Assembly: GCA_937899415.1 (NCBI GenBank)
Contig: CALBPI010000058.1
Location: forward strand, 88,205 to 152,204
Origin: an uncultured Gammaproteobacteria bacterium
Lineage (GTDB): Bacteria > Pseudomonadota > Gammaproteobacteria > Steroidobacterales > Woeseiaceae
Direction: 5' to 3'
DNA: 64,000 nucleotides
Each line of letters starts with the position of its first letter. The stretch's first letter is position 1. The position numbers and the translations under genes are program-made. Below, piece by piece: positions 56,012 to 64,000 of the stretch. The notes beneath the pieces are model-generated. The model saw only the letters and a list, made by a program, of their open reading frames with translations. It was not told where the DNA came from and made no database searches.

Positions 56012-56017
56012 TATAAT
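56012..56017 (+). promoter_or_regulatory. TATAAT, candidate -10 for the MDR oxidoreductase gene
   Basis: A perfect -10 hexamer lies 33 bases before ATG 56050 in the divergent spacer. The matching -35 position is GC-rich and unconvincing, so the promoter may depend on an activator. Confidence 0.4.
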
Positions 56018-56049
56018 GGCTGCCCGTTTTCTGACGTGCACACATCACT

Positions 56050-57066
56050 ATGACCCAGACCAATCACCGCGTATTGCTCAAGCAACGTCCCCTCGGCCCT
56101 GTCACCGATGACGTCTTCGACTTTGACGAGCAGCCCGTTGGCGAGCCCGGCGACGGCGAAGTCCTGGTCCGAAACCTGTTCCTCTCCGTCGACCCCTACA
56201 TGCGCGGTCGTATGAATGATGTGAAGAGCTATGTGCCGCCGTTTGCGGTGGGTGAACCGCTGCAAGGCGGTGTCGTCGGCGAGGTCGTGGCCAGTCGCGC
56301 GGAAGGCTATGCCGAGGGCGACACCGTGATGGGCATGCTGGGCTGGGAGCAATACTCGATCGCCGATGGTCGCGCGCTTCGGCCCGTCGTGGCCGGCGAT
56401 TTGCCGCTGTCCTACCACCTGGGCATCCTGGGCATGCCCGGTCTCACTGCCTGGGTCGGTCTCAACGTCATTGGTGCCTGTAAGCCCGGTGATGCGGTAC
56501 TGGTGTCGGCGGCGTCGGGCGCCGTCGGTTCCGTGGTTGGGCAGATTGCCCGAAACCAGGGTTGCTACGTCGTGGGCAGCGCGGGCAGCGACGACAAGGT
56601 GGCCTGGTTGCGCGATTCGCTGGGCTTCGACGTGGCCTTCAATTACAAGACGGTCGACTCGATCCATGCGGCGGTACATAAGGCCTTTCCCAAAGGGATC
56701 GACGTCAACTTCGAGAATGTCGGCGGCGACATGCTTGAGGCCGCGATCTGGAACATGGCGCCGTTCGGCCGCATCGCACTGTGCGGAATGATCGCCAACT
56801 ACAATGCGCGCCCTGAAGAGATGCCGCCGGGACCGCGTGGTCTGCCGGCCCTGATCGGGCGCAGCGTGCGCATGGAAGGCTTCATTGTCTCTAACCATCT
56901 TGAGCACGCGCCGGCCTGGGACCAGCAGTGTCGCGAGTGGATTGCGGCGGGCAAGCTCGAGTACCGCGAGAGCGTCGCCGACGGTCTGGCGCAGGCGCCG
57001 GCCGCTTTCATGGGGCTCATGACGGGCCAGAATTTTGGTAAGCAGATTGTGAAGATTGCTGACTAA
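56050..57066 (+). CDS. NADP-dependent oxidoreductase, zinc-free MDR family (CurA/leukotriene-reductase-like)
   Basis: This is a 338-residue medium-chain reductase. It has VRNLFLSVDPYMRGRMND near the N-terminus, GMPGLTAWVGL, and VLVSAASGAVGSVVGQIARNQG for NADP binding, then YKTVDSIHAAVHKAFPKGIDVNFENVGG. No zinc ligands are present. The family reduces alpha-beta double bonds of enones and enals. The following gene for gamma-glutamyltransferase starts four bases past its stop, so they are probably co-transcribed and may both serve detoxification. Confidence 0.9.
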   Translation: MTQTNHRVLLKQRPLGPVTDDVFDFDEQPVGEPGDGEVLVRNLFLSVDPYMRGRMNDVKSYVPPFAVGEPLQGGVVGEVVASRAEGYAEGDTVMGMLGWEQYSIADGRALRPVVAGDLPLSYHLGILGMPGLTAWVGLNVIGACKPGDAVLVSAASGAVGSVVGQIARNQGCYVVGSAGSDDKVAWLRDSLGFDVAFNYKTVDSIHAAVHKAFPKGIDVNFENVGGDMLEAAIWNMAPFGRIALCGMIANYNARPEEMPPGPRGLPALIGRSVRMEGFIVSNHLEHAPAWDQQCREWIAAGKLEYRESVADGLAQAPAAFMGLMTGQNFGKQIVKIAD

Positions 57067-57070
57067 ATCT

Positions 57071-58840
57071 ATGAAAATATTATTGAAATTGGCCATGCTT
57101 GTAGCCATGGCCCTCAGCGCTGCGAGTGCGGTGGCGCAGCAGCCTGCGGCCATCATTGACTATGGTGCGCGGCGCCACGCCACGGTGGATGCCCAGGGTA
57201 TGGTCGCCGTGCAGAACGCTATCGCCGCTGAGGTGGGCGCGGGCGTACTGGCCGACGGTGGCAATGCCGTCGATGCGGCCGTGGCGGTGGGCATGACCCT
57301 GGCCGTCACGCTGCCGCGCGCCGGTAACATCGGGGGCGGCGGCTTCATGATGGTCTACCTCGCCGAGGAAGATCGCACCGTGGCCATCGACTACCGCGAA
57401 GCGGCACCCATGGCCGCCGGTCGCGATGTGTTCCTTGATGAGAATGGCGACGTCGACAACCAGCTCGCGCGGTTCAGTTACCGCTCGGCCGGCGTGCCGG
57501 GCACCGTGGCGGGCATGCATCACGCGCTGATGCGCTACGGCACGATGTCCTGGGAGGACGCACTGGCGCCGGCGATTGCCGTGGCCGAGGCGGGGATGCG
57601 GGTCAGCCCGGATCTCGCGACCGCCTTGTCGCGGCGCCAGAAGTGGCTGGGTCGCGATCCGGCCACGCTCAGAACCTTCTACAAGGCGGGCGGCGAGCCC
57701 TATGCGCCGGGCGAGGTGCTACGCCAGCCCGAACTAGCCGCGACCTTGCGGCGCATCGCCAAGGACGGTCCGGACGCCTTCTACAAGGGCCCCATCGCCG
57801 ATCTGATCGTTGCCGCGATGCGGGACAACGATGGGCTCATGACGCACGAAGACCTCGCGCGTTACCGGGCCGTCGAGCGCGAGCCCATCGTGGGCAGCTA
57901 CCGCGGCCTCAAGATCGTCTCGATGCCGCCACCGAGCTCGGGCGGCGTGCTGCTCGTGCAAATGCTCAACGTGCTCGAGCGCTTCGACATCACCGCGTCG
58001 GGCTTCGGCAGCGCGCGCACAATCCATCTCATGACCGAGGCCATGCGCCAGGCTTACGCCGACCGCAGCCGCCACCTGGGCGACCCCGATTACTGGGAGG
58101 CGCCCATCGCCTGGCTGGCAGACAAGCGCTACGCCGCGACCATTGCCGAGGCCATTGACCCCAATGCGGCGCGCGACTCGCGCGAGGTCCTGCCGGGCGT
58201 CGATCCCGGCTATGAGAGCCCGGACACCACGCACTACGGAGTCATGGACGCGGCGGGCAATGCGGTTGTGAATACCTACACGCTGAATTTCTCCTACGGC
58301 AGCGGGATCACGATTCCCGGGGCCGGCTTCCTGCTGAACAACGAGATGGACGACTTCTCGGCGAAGCCGGGTGCGCCCAACGGCTACGGGCTGCTGGGCG
58401 GTGACGCCAACGCGATTGAGCCCGGCAAGCGGCCGTTGTCATCGATGACGCCCACGTTCGTTTTCAAGGACGGTAAGCCCTGGATCGCGACCGGCAGCCC
58501 GGGCGGCAGCCGCATCATCACGACCGTCATGCAGGTCATCGTCAATATCGTGGATCACGGCATGTCGCCGGCCGATGCTGTCGCGGCGCCGCGATTCCAC
58601 CACCAGTGGCTGCCTGACCGGCTGTTCCTTGAGGCCGGTTTCAGCCCCGATACGGTGTCGCTTCTGCGCAACCTGGGCCACGACGTCGATGAGCGCCGCC
58701 GCACGATGGGCAGTGCGCAGACTGTGGTCTGGGACGGCAGCTGGTTCCGCGGCGCCGCGGATCCCCGGCGTCCTGATGCCGCGGCCATCGGACCGTCGCT
58801 TCTGGACTGCCGCGCCGACGAGGTCGCCTGCGCCCATTGA
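57071..58840 (+). CDS. ggt: Gamma-glutamyltransferase
   Basis: This is a 589-residue periplasmic Ntn-hydrolase. The signal peptide is LVAMALSAASAVAQ. The cleavage and nucleophile site is Thr386 in PDTTHYGVMD, so the precursor splits into large and small subunits there. GLLGGDANAIEPGKRPLSSMTPT is the substrate-binding stretch; GSPGGSRIITTVMQVI is the oxyanion loop. It hydrolyses or transfers the gamma-glutamyl group of glutathione. ATG 57071 is chosen over an upstream start that overlaps the MDR gene. Confidence 0.93.
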   Translation: MKILLKLAMLVAMALSAASAVAQQPAAIIDYGARRHATVDAQGMVAVQNAIAAEVGAGVLADGGNAVDAAVAVGMTLAVTLPRAGNIGGGGFMMVYLAEEDRTVAIDYREAAPMAAGRDVFLDENGDVDNQLARFSYRSAGVPGTVAGMHHALMRYGTMSWEDALAPAIAVAEAGMRVSPDLATALSRRQKWLGRDPATLRTFYKAGGEPYAPGEVLRQPELAATLRRIAKDGPDAFYKGPIADLIVAAMRDNDGLMTHEDLARYRAVEREPIVGSYRGLKIVSMPPPSSGGVLLVQMLNVLERFDITASGFGSARTIHLMTEAMRQAYADRSRHLGDPDYWEAPIAWLADKRYAATIAEAIDPNAARDSREVLPGVDPGYESPDTTHYGVMDAAGNAVVNTYTLNFSYGSGITIPGAGFLLNNEMDDFSAKPGAPNGYGLLGGDANAIEPGKRPLSSMTPTFVFKDGKPWIATGSPGGSRIITTVMQVIVNIVDHGMSPADAVAAPRFHHQWLPDRLFLEAGFSPDTVSLLRNLGHDVDERRRTMGSAQTVVWDGSWFRGAADPRRPDAAAIGPSLLDCRADEVACAH

Positions 58841-58926
58841 TTGGGCGCGCGGCCTGACCCCCCGCCTTGTATACTCGCGCCGCGGCCCAGCCCGGCGCCG
58901 TTCCCCCCTGTCCCGAAAATCAGCCC

Positions 58927-60756
58927 ATGAATACACCCGATACGCTTCGCAACATCGCGATCATCGCGCATGTCGACCACGGCAAGACCACACTCGTGGA
59001 CCAGCTGCTGCGCCAGTCCGGCACGCTCGACGCCCGCACGGATCACCCTGACCGGGTCATGGACTCCAACGACCTCGAGCGGGAACGTGGCATCACGATC
59101 CTGTCCAAGAACACGGCGATCCGCTGGGACGACTGGCGCATCAACATTGTCGACACGCCAGGCCATGCTGATTTTGGTGGTGAGGTCGAACGCGTCTTGT
59201 CGATGGTCGACAGCGTGCTGCTGCTTGTAGACGCCGTCGAGGGCCCCATGCCGCAGACCCGGTTCGTCACGGCCAAGGCCTTTGCGCGCGGCTTCACACC
59301 GCTCGTGGTGATCAACAAGATCGACCGTGACGGCGCACGGCCCGACTGGGTGCTCGACCAGACCTTTGATCTGTTCGACCGACTGGGCGCGACCGACGCG
59401 CAGCTCGACTTCCCTGTCATTTATGCCAGCGCGCTCGCAGGCTATGCGTCCGAGGACGACAGTGTGCGCGAGGGCGACATGAAGCCGCTGATCGATGCCA
59501 TCACGAAACATGTGCCGGCACCCGAGGTGAGCCGCGACGGTCCGTTGCAGCTGCAGGTGTCGAGCCTCGACTACGACCCCTACGTGGGCGTCATCGGGGT
59601 GGGCCGGGTCACGCGCGGGCGTGTGTCCGAGAACGAGGCCGTGGCGGTCGTCGGTGCCGATGGCAAGACGCGCAATGGTCGAGTGCTCGAGCTCTATGGC
59701 TTTAGTGGCCTCGAACGTATTCGCGCGCCCGAGGCAGAGGCGGGCGATATCGTGGCGTTTTCAGGCATCGATCCGCTCGATATCTCTGACACGCTCTGCG
59801 CACGCGGCGAGCCCGAAGCGCTGCCGCCGCTAACCGTCGATGAGCCGACGATCAGCATGACCTTCCAGGTCAACAAGTCACCGTTCGCGGGGCAGGACGG
59901 CAAGTACTTAACGAGCCGTCAGATTGGTGAACGGCTTGAGCAGGAGCTCAAGCACAACGTGGCGCTGCGTGTGGAACCGCTCGACGATCCCGACAAGTTT
60001 CGCGTCTCGGGTCGCGGCGAGCTGCATCTTTCGGTGCTCATTGAAACGATGCGTCGTGAGGGCTACGAGCTGGCCGTGTCGCGACCCGAAGTGATTACGA
60101 TCGAGCGCGACGGCGTCCAGATGGAGCCGTTCGAGCTGCTCACCGTCGACTTCGACGAGGACTACCAGGGTGCCGTGATGACGCGGCTTGCCGACCGCAA
60201 GGGCGAGCTGCGCGCCATGAGTGCCGAGCAGCGCGGTCGCGTGCGGCTCGAGTATCGGATTCCCGCGCGCGGACTCATCGGGTTTCGCACCGAGTACCTG
60301 AGTGCGACGGCAGGTACGGGACTCATCTATCACGTGTTCGATAACTATGGCCCAACGGTGGCGGGTTCCATCGCGCAGCGCAACAACGGCGTGCTCGTGT
60401 CCAACATCGCAGGCAAGGCGCTGGCCTACGCGTTGTTCAACCTGCAGGAGCGCGGCCGCATGTTCGTGTCGCACGGCGAGCCCGTGTACGAGGGCATGAT
60501 TGTGGGCATGCACAGCCGCTCAAACGATCTGCCGGTGAACCCGACCAAGGCCAAGCAGCTCACGAATATTCGTGCCGCGGGTTCGGACGAGAATCTGCTG
60601 CTGACGCCGCCTGTCATCCTGTCGCTGGAGCAGGCGCTTGAGTTCATCGACGACGACGAGCTGGTCGAGATCACGCCCTCGAGCATCCGTCTGCGCAAGA
60701 AGCTCCTGACCGAGTCCGAGCGCAAGCGCGCGTCGCGAATCGCAAAATCCGGTTGA
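58927..60756 (+). CDS. typA: Translational GTPase TypA/BipA
   Basis: This is a 609-residue GTPase. G1 is [15 protein letters not shown], switch [14 protein letters not shown]3 [16 protein letters not shown] and G4 NKIDR. C-terminal BipA domain marks include [19 protein letters not shown] and [17 protein letters not shown]. It binds the ribosome and is important in stress and cold growth. ATG 58927 ([12 protein letters not shown]) is used; a longer frame upstream is not conserved. TATACT at 58870 may be its -10. Confidence 0.95.
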   Translation: MNTPDTLRNIAIIAHVDHGKTTLVDQLLRQSGTLDARTDHPDRVMDSNDLERERGITILSKNTAIRWDDWRINIVDTPGHADFGGEVERVLSMVDSVLLLVDAVEGPMPQTRFVTAKAFARGFTPLVVINKIDRDGARPDWVLDQTFDLFDRLGATDAQLDFPVIYASALAGYASEDDSVREGDMKPLIDAITKHVPAPEVSRDGPLQLQVSSLDYDPYVGVIGVGRVTRGRVSENEAVAVVGADGKTRNGRVLELYGFSGLERIRAPEAEAGDIVAFSGIDPLDISDTLCARGEPEALPPLTVDEPTISMTFQVNKSPFAGQDGKYLTSRQIGERLEQELKHNVALRVEPLDDPDKFRVSGRGELHLSVLIETMRREGYELAVSRPEVITIERDGVQMEPFELLTVDFDEDYQGAVMTRLADRKGELRAMSAEQRGRVRLEYRIPARGLIGFRTEYLSATAGTGLIYHVFDNYGPTVAGSIAQRNNGVLVSNIAGKALAYALFNLQERGRMFVSHGEPVYEGMIVGMHSRSNDLPVNPTKAKQLTNIRAAGSDENLLLTPPVILSLEQALEFIDDDELVEITPSSIRLRKKLLTESERKRASRIAKSG

Positions 60757-60817
60757 CGCGCCGCGCGCGGTAACGCAGCCTTCGGGTCGGCATCGAGTAG
60801 CCTGATCTGGGGGGACA

Positions 60818-62098
60818 ATGGCGGACAACGGCCAGCGCGTGGACCCACGCGCCTACTATGCGCTGGCGATGCTTGTCGTCGTCTACACGCTCAATTTCAT
60901 CGACCGTCAGATCATTTCGATCCTGCTGCCGTCCATTCAGGCCGAGCTCGACATTGCCGACTGGCAGGGCGGTTTGCTGGCGGGCGCGTTCTTCGCACTG
61001 TTTTATTCCACGCTCGGTATTCCTATCGCGACGCTTGCCGACCGGGGCAGCCGTGTGAAACTGATTTCACTGGCACTGCTTATCTGGAGCGGTATGACGG
61101 CACTCTGCGGGATGGCGCAGAACTTCGCCCAGCTCGCTCTGGCGCGTATTGGCGTCGGTGTCGGCGAGGCCGGCTGCAGCCCGCCTGCGCATTCGCTGAT
61201 CTCGGACTACTTCCCGCCGTCCAAAAGGGCGACGGCACTCGGCGTGTACTCGCTGGGCATTTCGCTGGGCATCATGTTCGGCTTGTTCGTCGGCGGTCTC
61301 ATCGATGAACTCTACGGCTGGCGGCTCGCCTTTCTCATTGTCGGCTTGCCTGGCGTGGTGCTTGCCATCGTCTTTTGGCTCACGGTCTGGGAGCCGCCGC
61401 GCGGACTCTCCGAGCAGGGCCGCATGGCGACGCATCGGCCTCCTGTTGCCGAAACGGCGCGCTTTCTCATGCGCCGGCGTTCGTTCTTGCACGCGTCGTT
61501 CGGGGCGTCGCTGGCAGCATTTGCGGGCTACAGCGTGGCCACGTTCTTTCCGACGTTCTTGACGCGCACGCACGGCATGAGCTCGAGCGAGATCGGTTTG
61601 TGGCTTGGTCTCATTCTGGGCCTTGCGGGTGGCGCGGGGATTTTCGCGGGCGGATTTTTCGCGGATCGCTTTGGCAACGTAGATGCGCGCTGGCGCGTGT
61701 GGACCAACGCGGTCGCGGGCCTCGTCAGCATTCCGTTCAGTGTTGCCGTGTACCTCGTGGCCGACGTACGCATGACCCTGCTCGTGTTCATCGTCCCGGC
61801 GTTTCTGAGCAACTTCTATCAGGCCACCACGTTCGCGCAGACCCAGAGTATCGTGAACCTGCGTATGCGCGGCGTCGCGGCTGCAGTGCTACTGCTGGTC
61901 ATCAACCTGATCGGCCTGGGGCTTGGGCCACCCGTCACGGGTTTCATTTCGGATCTGCTGGCGGATCGATTCGGCGCAGACAGCATGCGCTACGCGCTGC
62001 TCTCACTGGTACTCGTTGGCGCCTGGAGCACCTGGCACTACTGGCGCGCGGGAGTGCACCTGCCCGCTGATCTCGAGCGCGCTGACGACCCCAGCTGA
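60818..62098 (+). CDS. MFS transporter (spinster-like)
   Basis: This is a 426-residue major facilitator protein with about twelve helices. N-terminal LNFIDRQIISILLPSIQAEL and the loop 2-3 motif LADRGSRVKLISLAL are typical of the spinster-like group. ARIGVGVGEAGCSPPAHSLISDYFPPSKRATALGVYS covers helices 4 and 5. The substrate is unknown; members in such bacteria often export or import carboxylates or lipids. It follows typA by 61 bases and converges on maiA. Confidence 0.88.
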   Translation: MADNGQRVDPRAYYALAMLVVVYTLNFIDRQIISILLPSIQAELDIADWQGGLLAGAFFALFYSTLGIPIATLADRGSRVKLISLALLIWSGMTALCGMAQNFAQLALARIGVGVGEAGCSPPAHSLISDYFPPSKRATALGVYSLGISLGIMFGLFVGGLIDELYGWRLAFLIVGLPGVVLAIVFWLTVWEPPRGLSEQGRMATHRPPVAETARFLMRRRSFLHASFGASLAAFAGYSVATFFPTFLTRTHGMSSSEIGLWLGLILGLAGGAGIFAGGFFADRFGNVDARWRVWTNAVAGLVSIPFSVAVYLVADVRMTLLVFIVPAFLSNFYQATTFAQTQSIVNLRMRGVAAAVLLLVINLIGLGLGPPVTGFISDLLADRFGADSMRYALLSLVLVGAWSTWHYWRAGVHLPADLERADDPS

Positions 62099-62103
62099 CG
62101 GTG

Positions 62104-62751
62104 TCAGTCGACGCGGTGCCTATCGGGGTGTGCGTCGGCGAATGCGGGCATGGCGATGCAGTGTGCGTTGATGCGTGCGAGCTTCGGGTAGGCCGTCATG
62201 TCGACCTCAAAACGTTCGGCATTGTAGATCTGCGGGATGAGGTAGATCTCGGCCAGTGACAACTGCCCGTCGACGCAGAACGGTAAGTCATCATTGGCGC
62301 TTACCCTGTGTTCCAGCGCCGGGAAGGCCGCATCGATCCAGTGCCGGTACCAGTCGGCGATGGCCGCATCATCGGCGCCATAGGTTCCCCGCAGATGCTT
62401 GAGCACACGCAGGTTGTTCAGCGGGTGGATGTCGCACGCGACGATCGCTGCGATCTCGCGCACCCGCTGGCGCGGTGCGGCAACGTTGGGCAATAGTCTG
62501 GGCGCATCGTAGTGTTCCTCGATGTAGTCGATCATCGCGGGTGCCTGCACGAGACGCAGACCGTCGATATCGAGGACGGGCAGACCGCCCATGGGATTGA
62601 TGTCGAGAAACGCAGCCTCACGTTGCTCGCCCTTGTCGAGTGCCACGGGCACTGTTTCGTAGTTGATGCCCTTGAGGTTGAGCAGGATTCGCAAGCGGTA
62701 GCTTGTCGAACTTCGGTAGTAGCCGTACAGGGTGGCCTGCGTGTCGCTCAT
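62104..62751 (-). CDS. maiA: Maleylacetoacetate isomerase
   Basis: This is a 215-residue zeta-class glutathione transferase. The glutathione active-site motif is SSTSYRLRI. INPMGGLPVLDIDG binds glutathione's gamma-glutamyl region; DIHPLNNLRVL follows. It isomerises maleylacetoacetate to fumarylacetoacetate in tyrosine/homogentisate breakdown. ATG 62751 (MSDTQATL) is chosen since the added upstream frame overlaps the divergent promoter. No hmgA or fahA is visible in this window. Confidence 0.9.
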   Translation of the reverse strand: MSDTQATLYGYYRSSTSYRLRILLNLKGINYETVPVALDKGEQREAAFLDINPMGGLPVLDIDGLRLVQAPAMIDYIEEHYDAPRLLPNVAAPRQRVREIAAIVACDIHPLNNLRVLKHLRGTYGADDAAIADWYRHWIDAAFPALEHRVSANDDLPFCVDGQLSLAEIYLIPQIYNAERFEVDMTAYPKLARINAHCIAMPAFADAHPDRHRVD

Positions 62752-62783
62752 GCTGCGCTCCGTGGGAAGGACCTGGCGCGGGC

Positions 62784-62791
62784 AGTATACT
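62784..62791. promoter_or_regulatory. Palindromic AGTATACT, possible shared -10 for divergent maiA and xdhC-like genes
   Basis: The palindrome contains TATACT on both strands and sits in the 67-base spacer between the two starts. The corresponding -35 regions are weak. A similar GTATACTCGC sequence precedes typA at 58869. Confidence 0.4.
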
Positions 62792-62818
62792 CGCCGCAGC
62801 ACATCGCCTGGACTCACC

Positions 62819-63880
62819 ATGCTGCATAAGAACCGCGTCTTCGATCGGCTCAGAACCTGGCACGACCAGGGGGAGGGCATGGTGCTCGCCACCGTGACCG
62901 ACACCGAGGGATCGACCTACAGCAAGGCGGGCGACTTCATCCTGATCGCTGCGAATGGCGACTACCAGGGACTCGTTAGTGGCGGCTGCGTCGAAGGCGA
63001 CCTTGCAACGCGCGCCGCGCAGGCGCTGGCGTCTCGAACGCCTGCCGTCGTCGACTACGATCTTGGTGGCGAGCACGACGCGCTCTGGGGCATGGGTGCA
63101 GGCTGCGATGGTCGCCTGCAGGTCTTGCTCACACCGCTTTACGACCCCGCGCAGTACGCGCCGCTGCTAGCTGTGGCGGATGCCTACCGCAATGGCATCA
63201 GCGCCGTGTTGGGTCTCGGTGCGCCGACATCGTCGCAGGCTGATCTCATGACGTCAGCAAGCGCCGAGGGCCATTTTGTCCACTACGGCGTCGCGTCTGA
63301 AACGCAAACGACCGTGGAGCGGGTGCTGGGCGAGCAATGGCTTGCCGGTCGCTCGGCCGAGGTCGTCGATAACGCCCTGCAAGCACCGCTGTTTGTCATC
63401 CACGTCAGGCCCGCGCCACGCGTGCTGCTCTGTGGCGCTGCCCCCGACGCCGAGCCACTGGCGCGGCTGCTGGGTGACCTCGGTTGGCACGTGACCGTGT
63501 ACGACCATCGGCCCGCTTACATCGATGCGTTCGATGCCGGTCTTGCCGCCGAGCGGATCGCGGCACCGGCCGCAGCGTTGGCGCAACGGGTCGCTTTGGG
63601 GCACTACCCGGTCGTCGTGGTCATGAGTCACCATCTCGACACCGATACGACCTACCTGCGTGCCCTGGCGCGTCACTCGCACTGGCACTACGTCGGTCTG
63701 CTCGGGCCCGTGCACCGACGTGAACGCTTGCTAAATGCGATTGGTGATCAGGCCGATGCGATTCGACCGATTATCGACGGACCCGCGGGCTTGCCATTGG
63801 GTGCCAAGGAACCGGCCGGTATTGCCTTGTCGATAGCCGCAGGCATCCACGCCCGGCTCGCCGAGCGTGGCGCACTCTAA
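62819..63880 (+). CDS. XdhC/CoxI-family protein
   Basis: This is a 353-residue protein. The N-terminal XdhC domain has VLATVTDTEGSTYSKAGDFILI, GLVSGGCVEGDLA and GAGCDGRLQVLLTPL. The C-terminal Rossmann domain has VLLCGAAPDAEPLARLLGDLGWHVTVYDHRPAY and PVVVVMSHHLDTDTTYLRAL, then HWHYVGLLGPVHRRERLL and the terminal IALSIAAGIHARL. Such proteins insert sulfurated molybdenum cofactor into xanthine-dehydrogenase-family enzymes; no molybdoenzyme is adjacent. Start ATG 62819. Confidence 0.88.
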   Translation: MLHKNRVFDRLRTWHDQGEGMVLATVTDTEGSTYSKAGDFILIAANGDYQGLVSGGCVEGDLATRAAQALASRTPAVVDYDLGGEHDALWGMGAGCDGRLQVLLTPLYDPAQYAPLLAVADAYRNGISAVLGLGAPTSSQADLMTSASAEGHFVHYGVASETQTTVERVLGEQWLAGRSAEVVDNALQAPLFVIHVRPAPRVLLCGAAPDAEPLARLLGDLGWHVTVYDHRPAYIDAFDAGLAAERIAAPAAALAQRVALGHYPVVVVMSHHLDTDTTYLRALARHSHWHYVGLLGPVHRRERLLNAIGDQADAIRPIIDGPAGLPLGAKEPAGIALSIAAGIHARLAERGAL

Positions 63881-63889
63881 GGTCAGCGC

Positions 63890-64000
63890 CTAGTTAGAGA
63901 GGTTGAACTCGAGGCGGATCCGGGCGCGCGCGAAGGCGTTGGGGTCGTCAGTGTCGAGCGGCTCGTAGCGCCACTTTGAAACGGCCTCGGTGGCGGCTTC
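63890..64000 (-). CDS. TonB-like C-terminal domain protein (truncated by window edge)
   Basis: The last 36 residues of a minus-strand gene are visible: EAVSKWRYEPLD, then ARARIRLEFNLSN and a stop at 63890. The AV-KWRY-P and R-R-FN patterns are those of the TonB C-terminal domain, which contacts the TonB box of outer-membrane receptors. The rest of the gene lies beyond 64000, so its length and any N-terminal anchor cannot be judged. Confidence 0.65.
   Translation of the reverse strand, partial: EAATEAVSKWRYEPLDTDDPNAFARARIRLEFNLSN

Noticed and set aside
58927..60756. Elongation factor G or LepA instead of BipA
   Set aside because: The length (609) and the C-terminal [10 protein letters not shown] segment fit BipA; EF-G domain IV is absent.

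Overview
The window is about 64 kb of GC-rich, densely packed chromosome. It holds roughly 55 protein genes and two decayed genes, with no RNA genes, insertion sequences or CRISPR arrays that I can see. The gene content suggests a free-living, aerobic, heterotrophic gammaproteobacterium, possibly a marine Woeseiaceae- or Steroidobacterales-like lineage. The evidence is a large TonB-dependent receptor, OmpW remains, extensive acyl-CoA catabolism, the 2-methylcitrate cycle, a PEP-CTERM protein, ornithine-lipid-type acyltransferases, BipA and MaiA. The exact taxon is inference.

Layout. 1-3464: tail of a fused isobutyryl-CoA mutase (IcmF) in an overlapping operon with a crotonase, a PaaI-like thioesterase and an SDR. 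3479-9194: CadC-like regulator with a TPR tail, secreted S41 peptidase, group II PLP decarboxylase and a cytochrome P450. 9258-15455: a palindrome and a TetR regulator divergent from the P450, then a beta-oxidation operon (thiolase, FadJ-type protein, PaaG-like crotonase, acyl-CoA dehydrogenase). 15474-20214: minus-strand methyltransferase, FAD oxidoreductase, ArfB and MBL hydrolase, then an acyl-CoA synthetase on the plus strand. 20330-27590: decayed ompW, TraB/GumN-like protein, a large TonB receptor, a PEP-CTERM protein behind a near-consensus sigma-54 promoter, YceH, and a small lipoprotein. 27655-33702: prpBCD with an upstream membrane protein, amidase and flavin reductase. 33842-36581: a DUF4397-like lipoprotein and a DUF6249/ECF-sigma/membrane-protein unit. 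36578-37776: an SDR coupled to a PTPS-III type pterin enzyme.

38137-49007 is the most system-like block. Eight genes run on one strand with minimal gaps: Tat-exported TldD, TldE without a signal peptide, a Tat-exported DUF4159 protein apparently starting at CTG, MoxR ATPase, DUF58, a BatA-like protein, a DUF4175-like protein with two GDGHNHG repeats, and a GATase-like membrane protein. I read it as an envelope protein-maturation or proteolysis system driven by a MoxR chaperone. This is inference.

49015-55008 is a minus-strand lipid/envelope block. It contains OlsB-like and PlsC-like acyltransferases, a DinB-like protein, a remarkable single protein joining an alpha/beta hydrolase, a DedA/VTT membrane domain and an ATP-grasp ligase, a START-like secreted protein, and a ferredoxin pseudogene. 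55172-64000 is mostly housekeeping: TauE/SafE exporter, MDR oxidoreductase, gamma-glutamyltransferase, BipA, MFS transporter, MaiA, XdhC-like protein and the end of a TonB-like gene.
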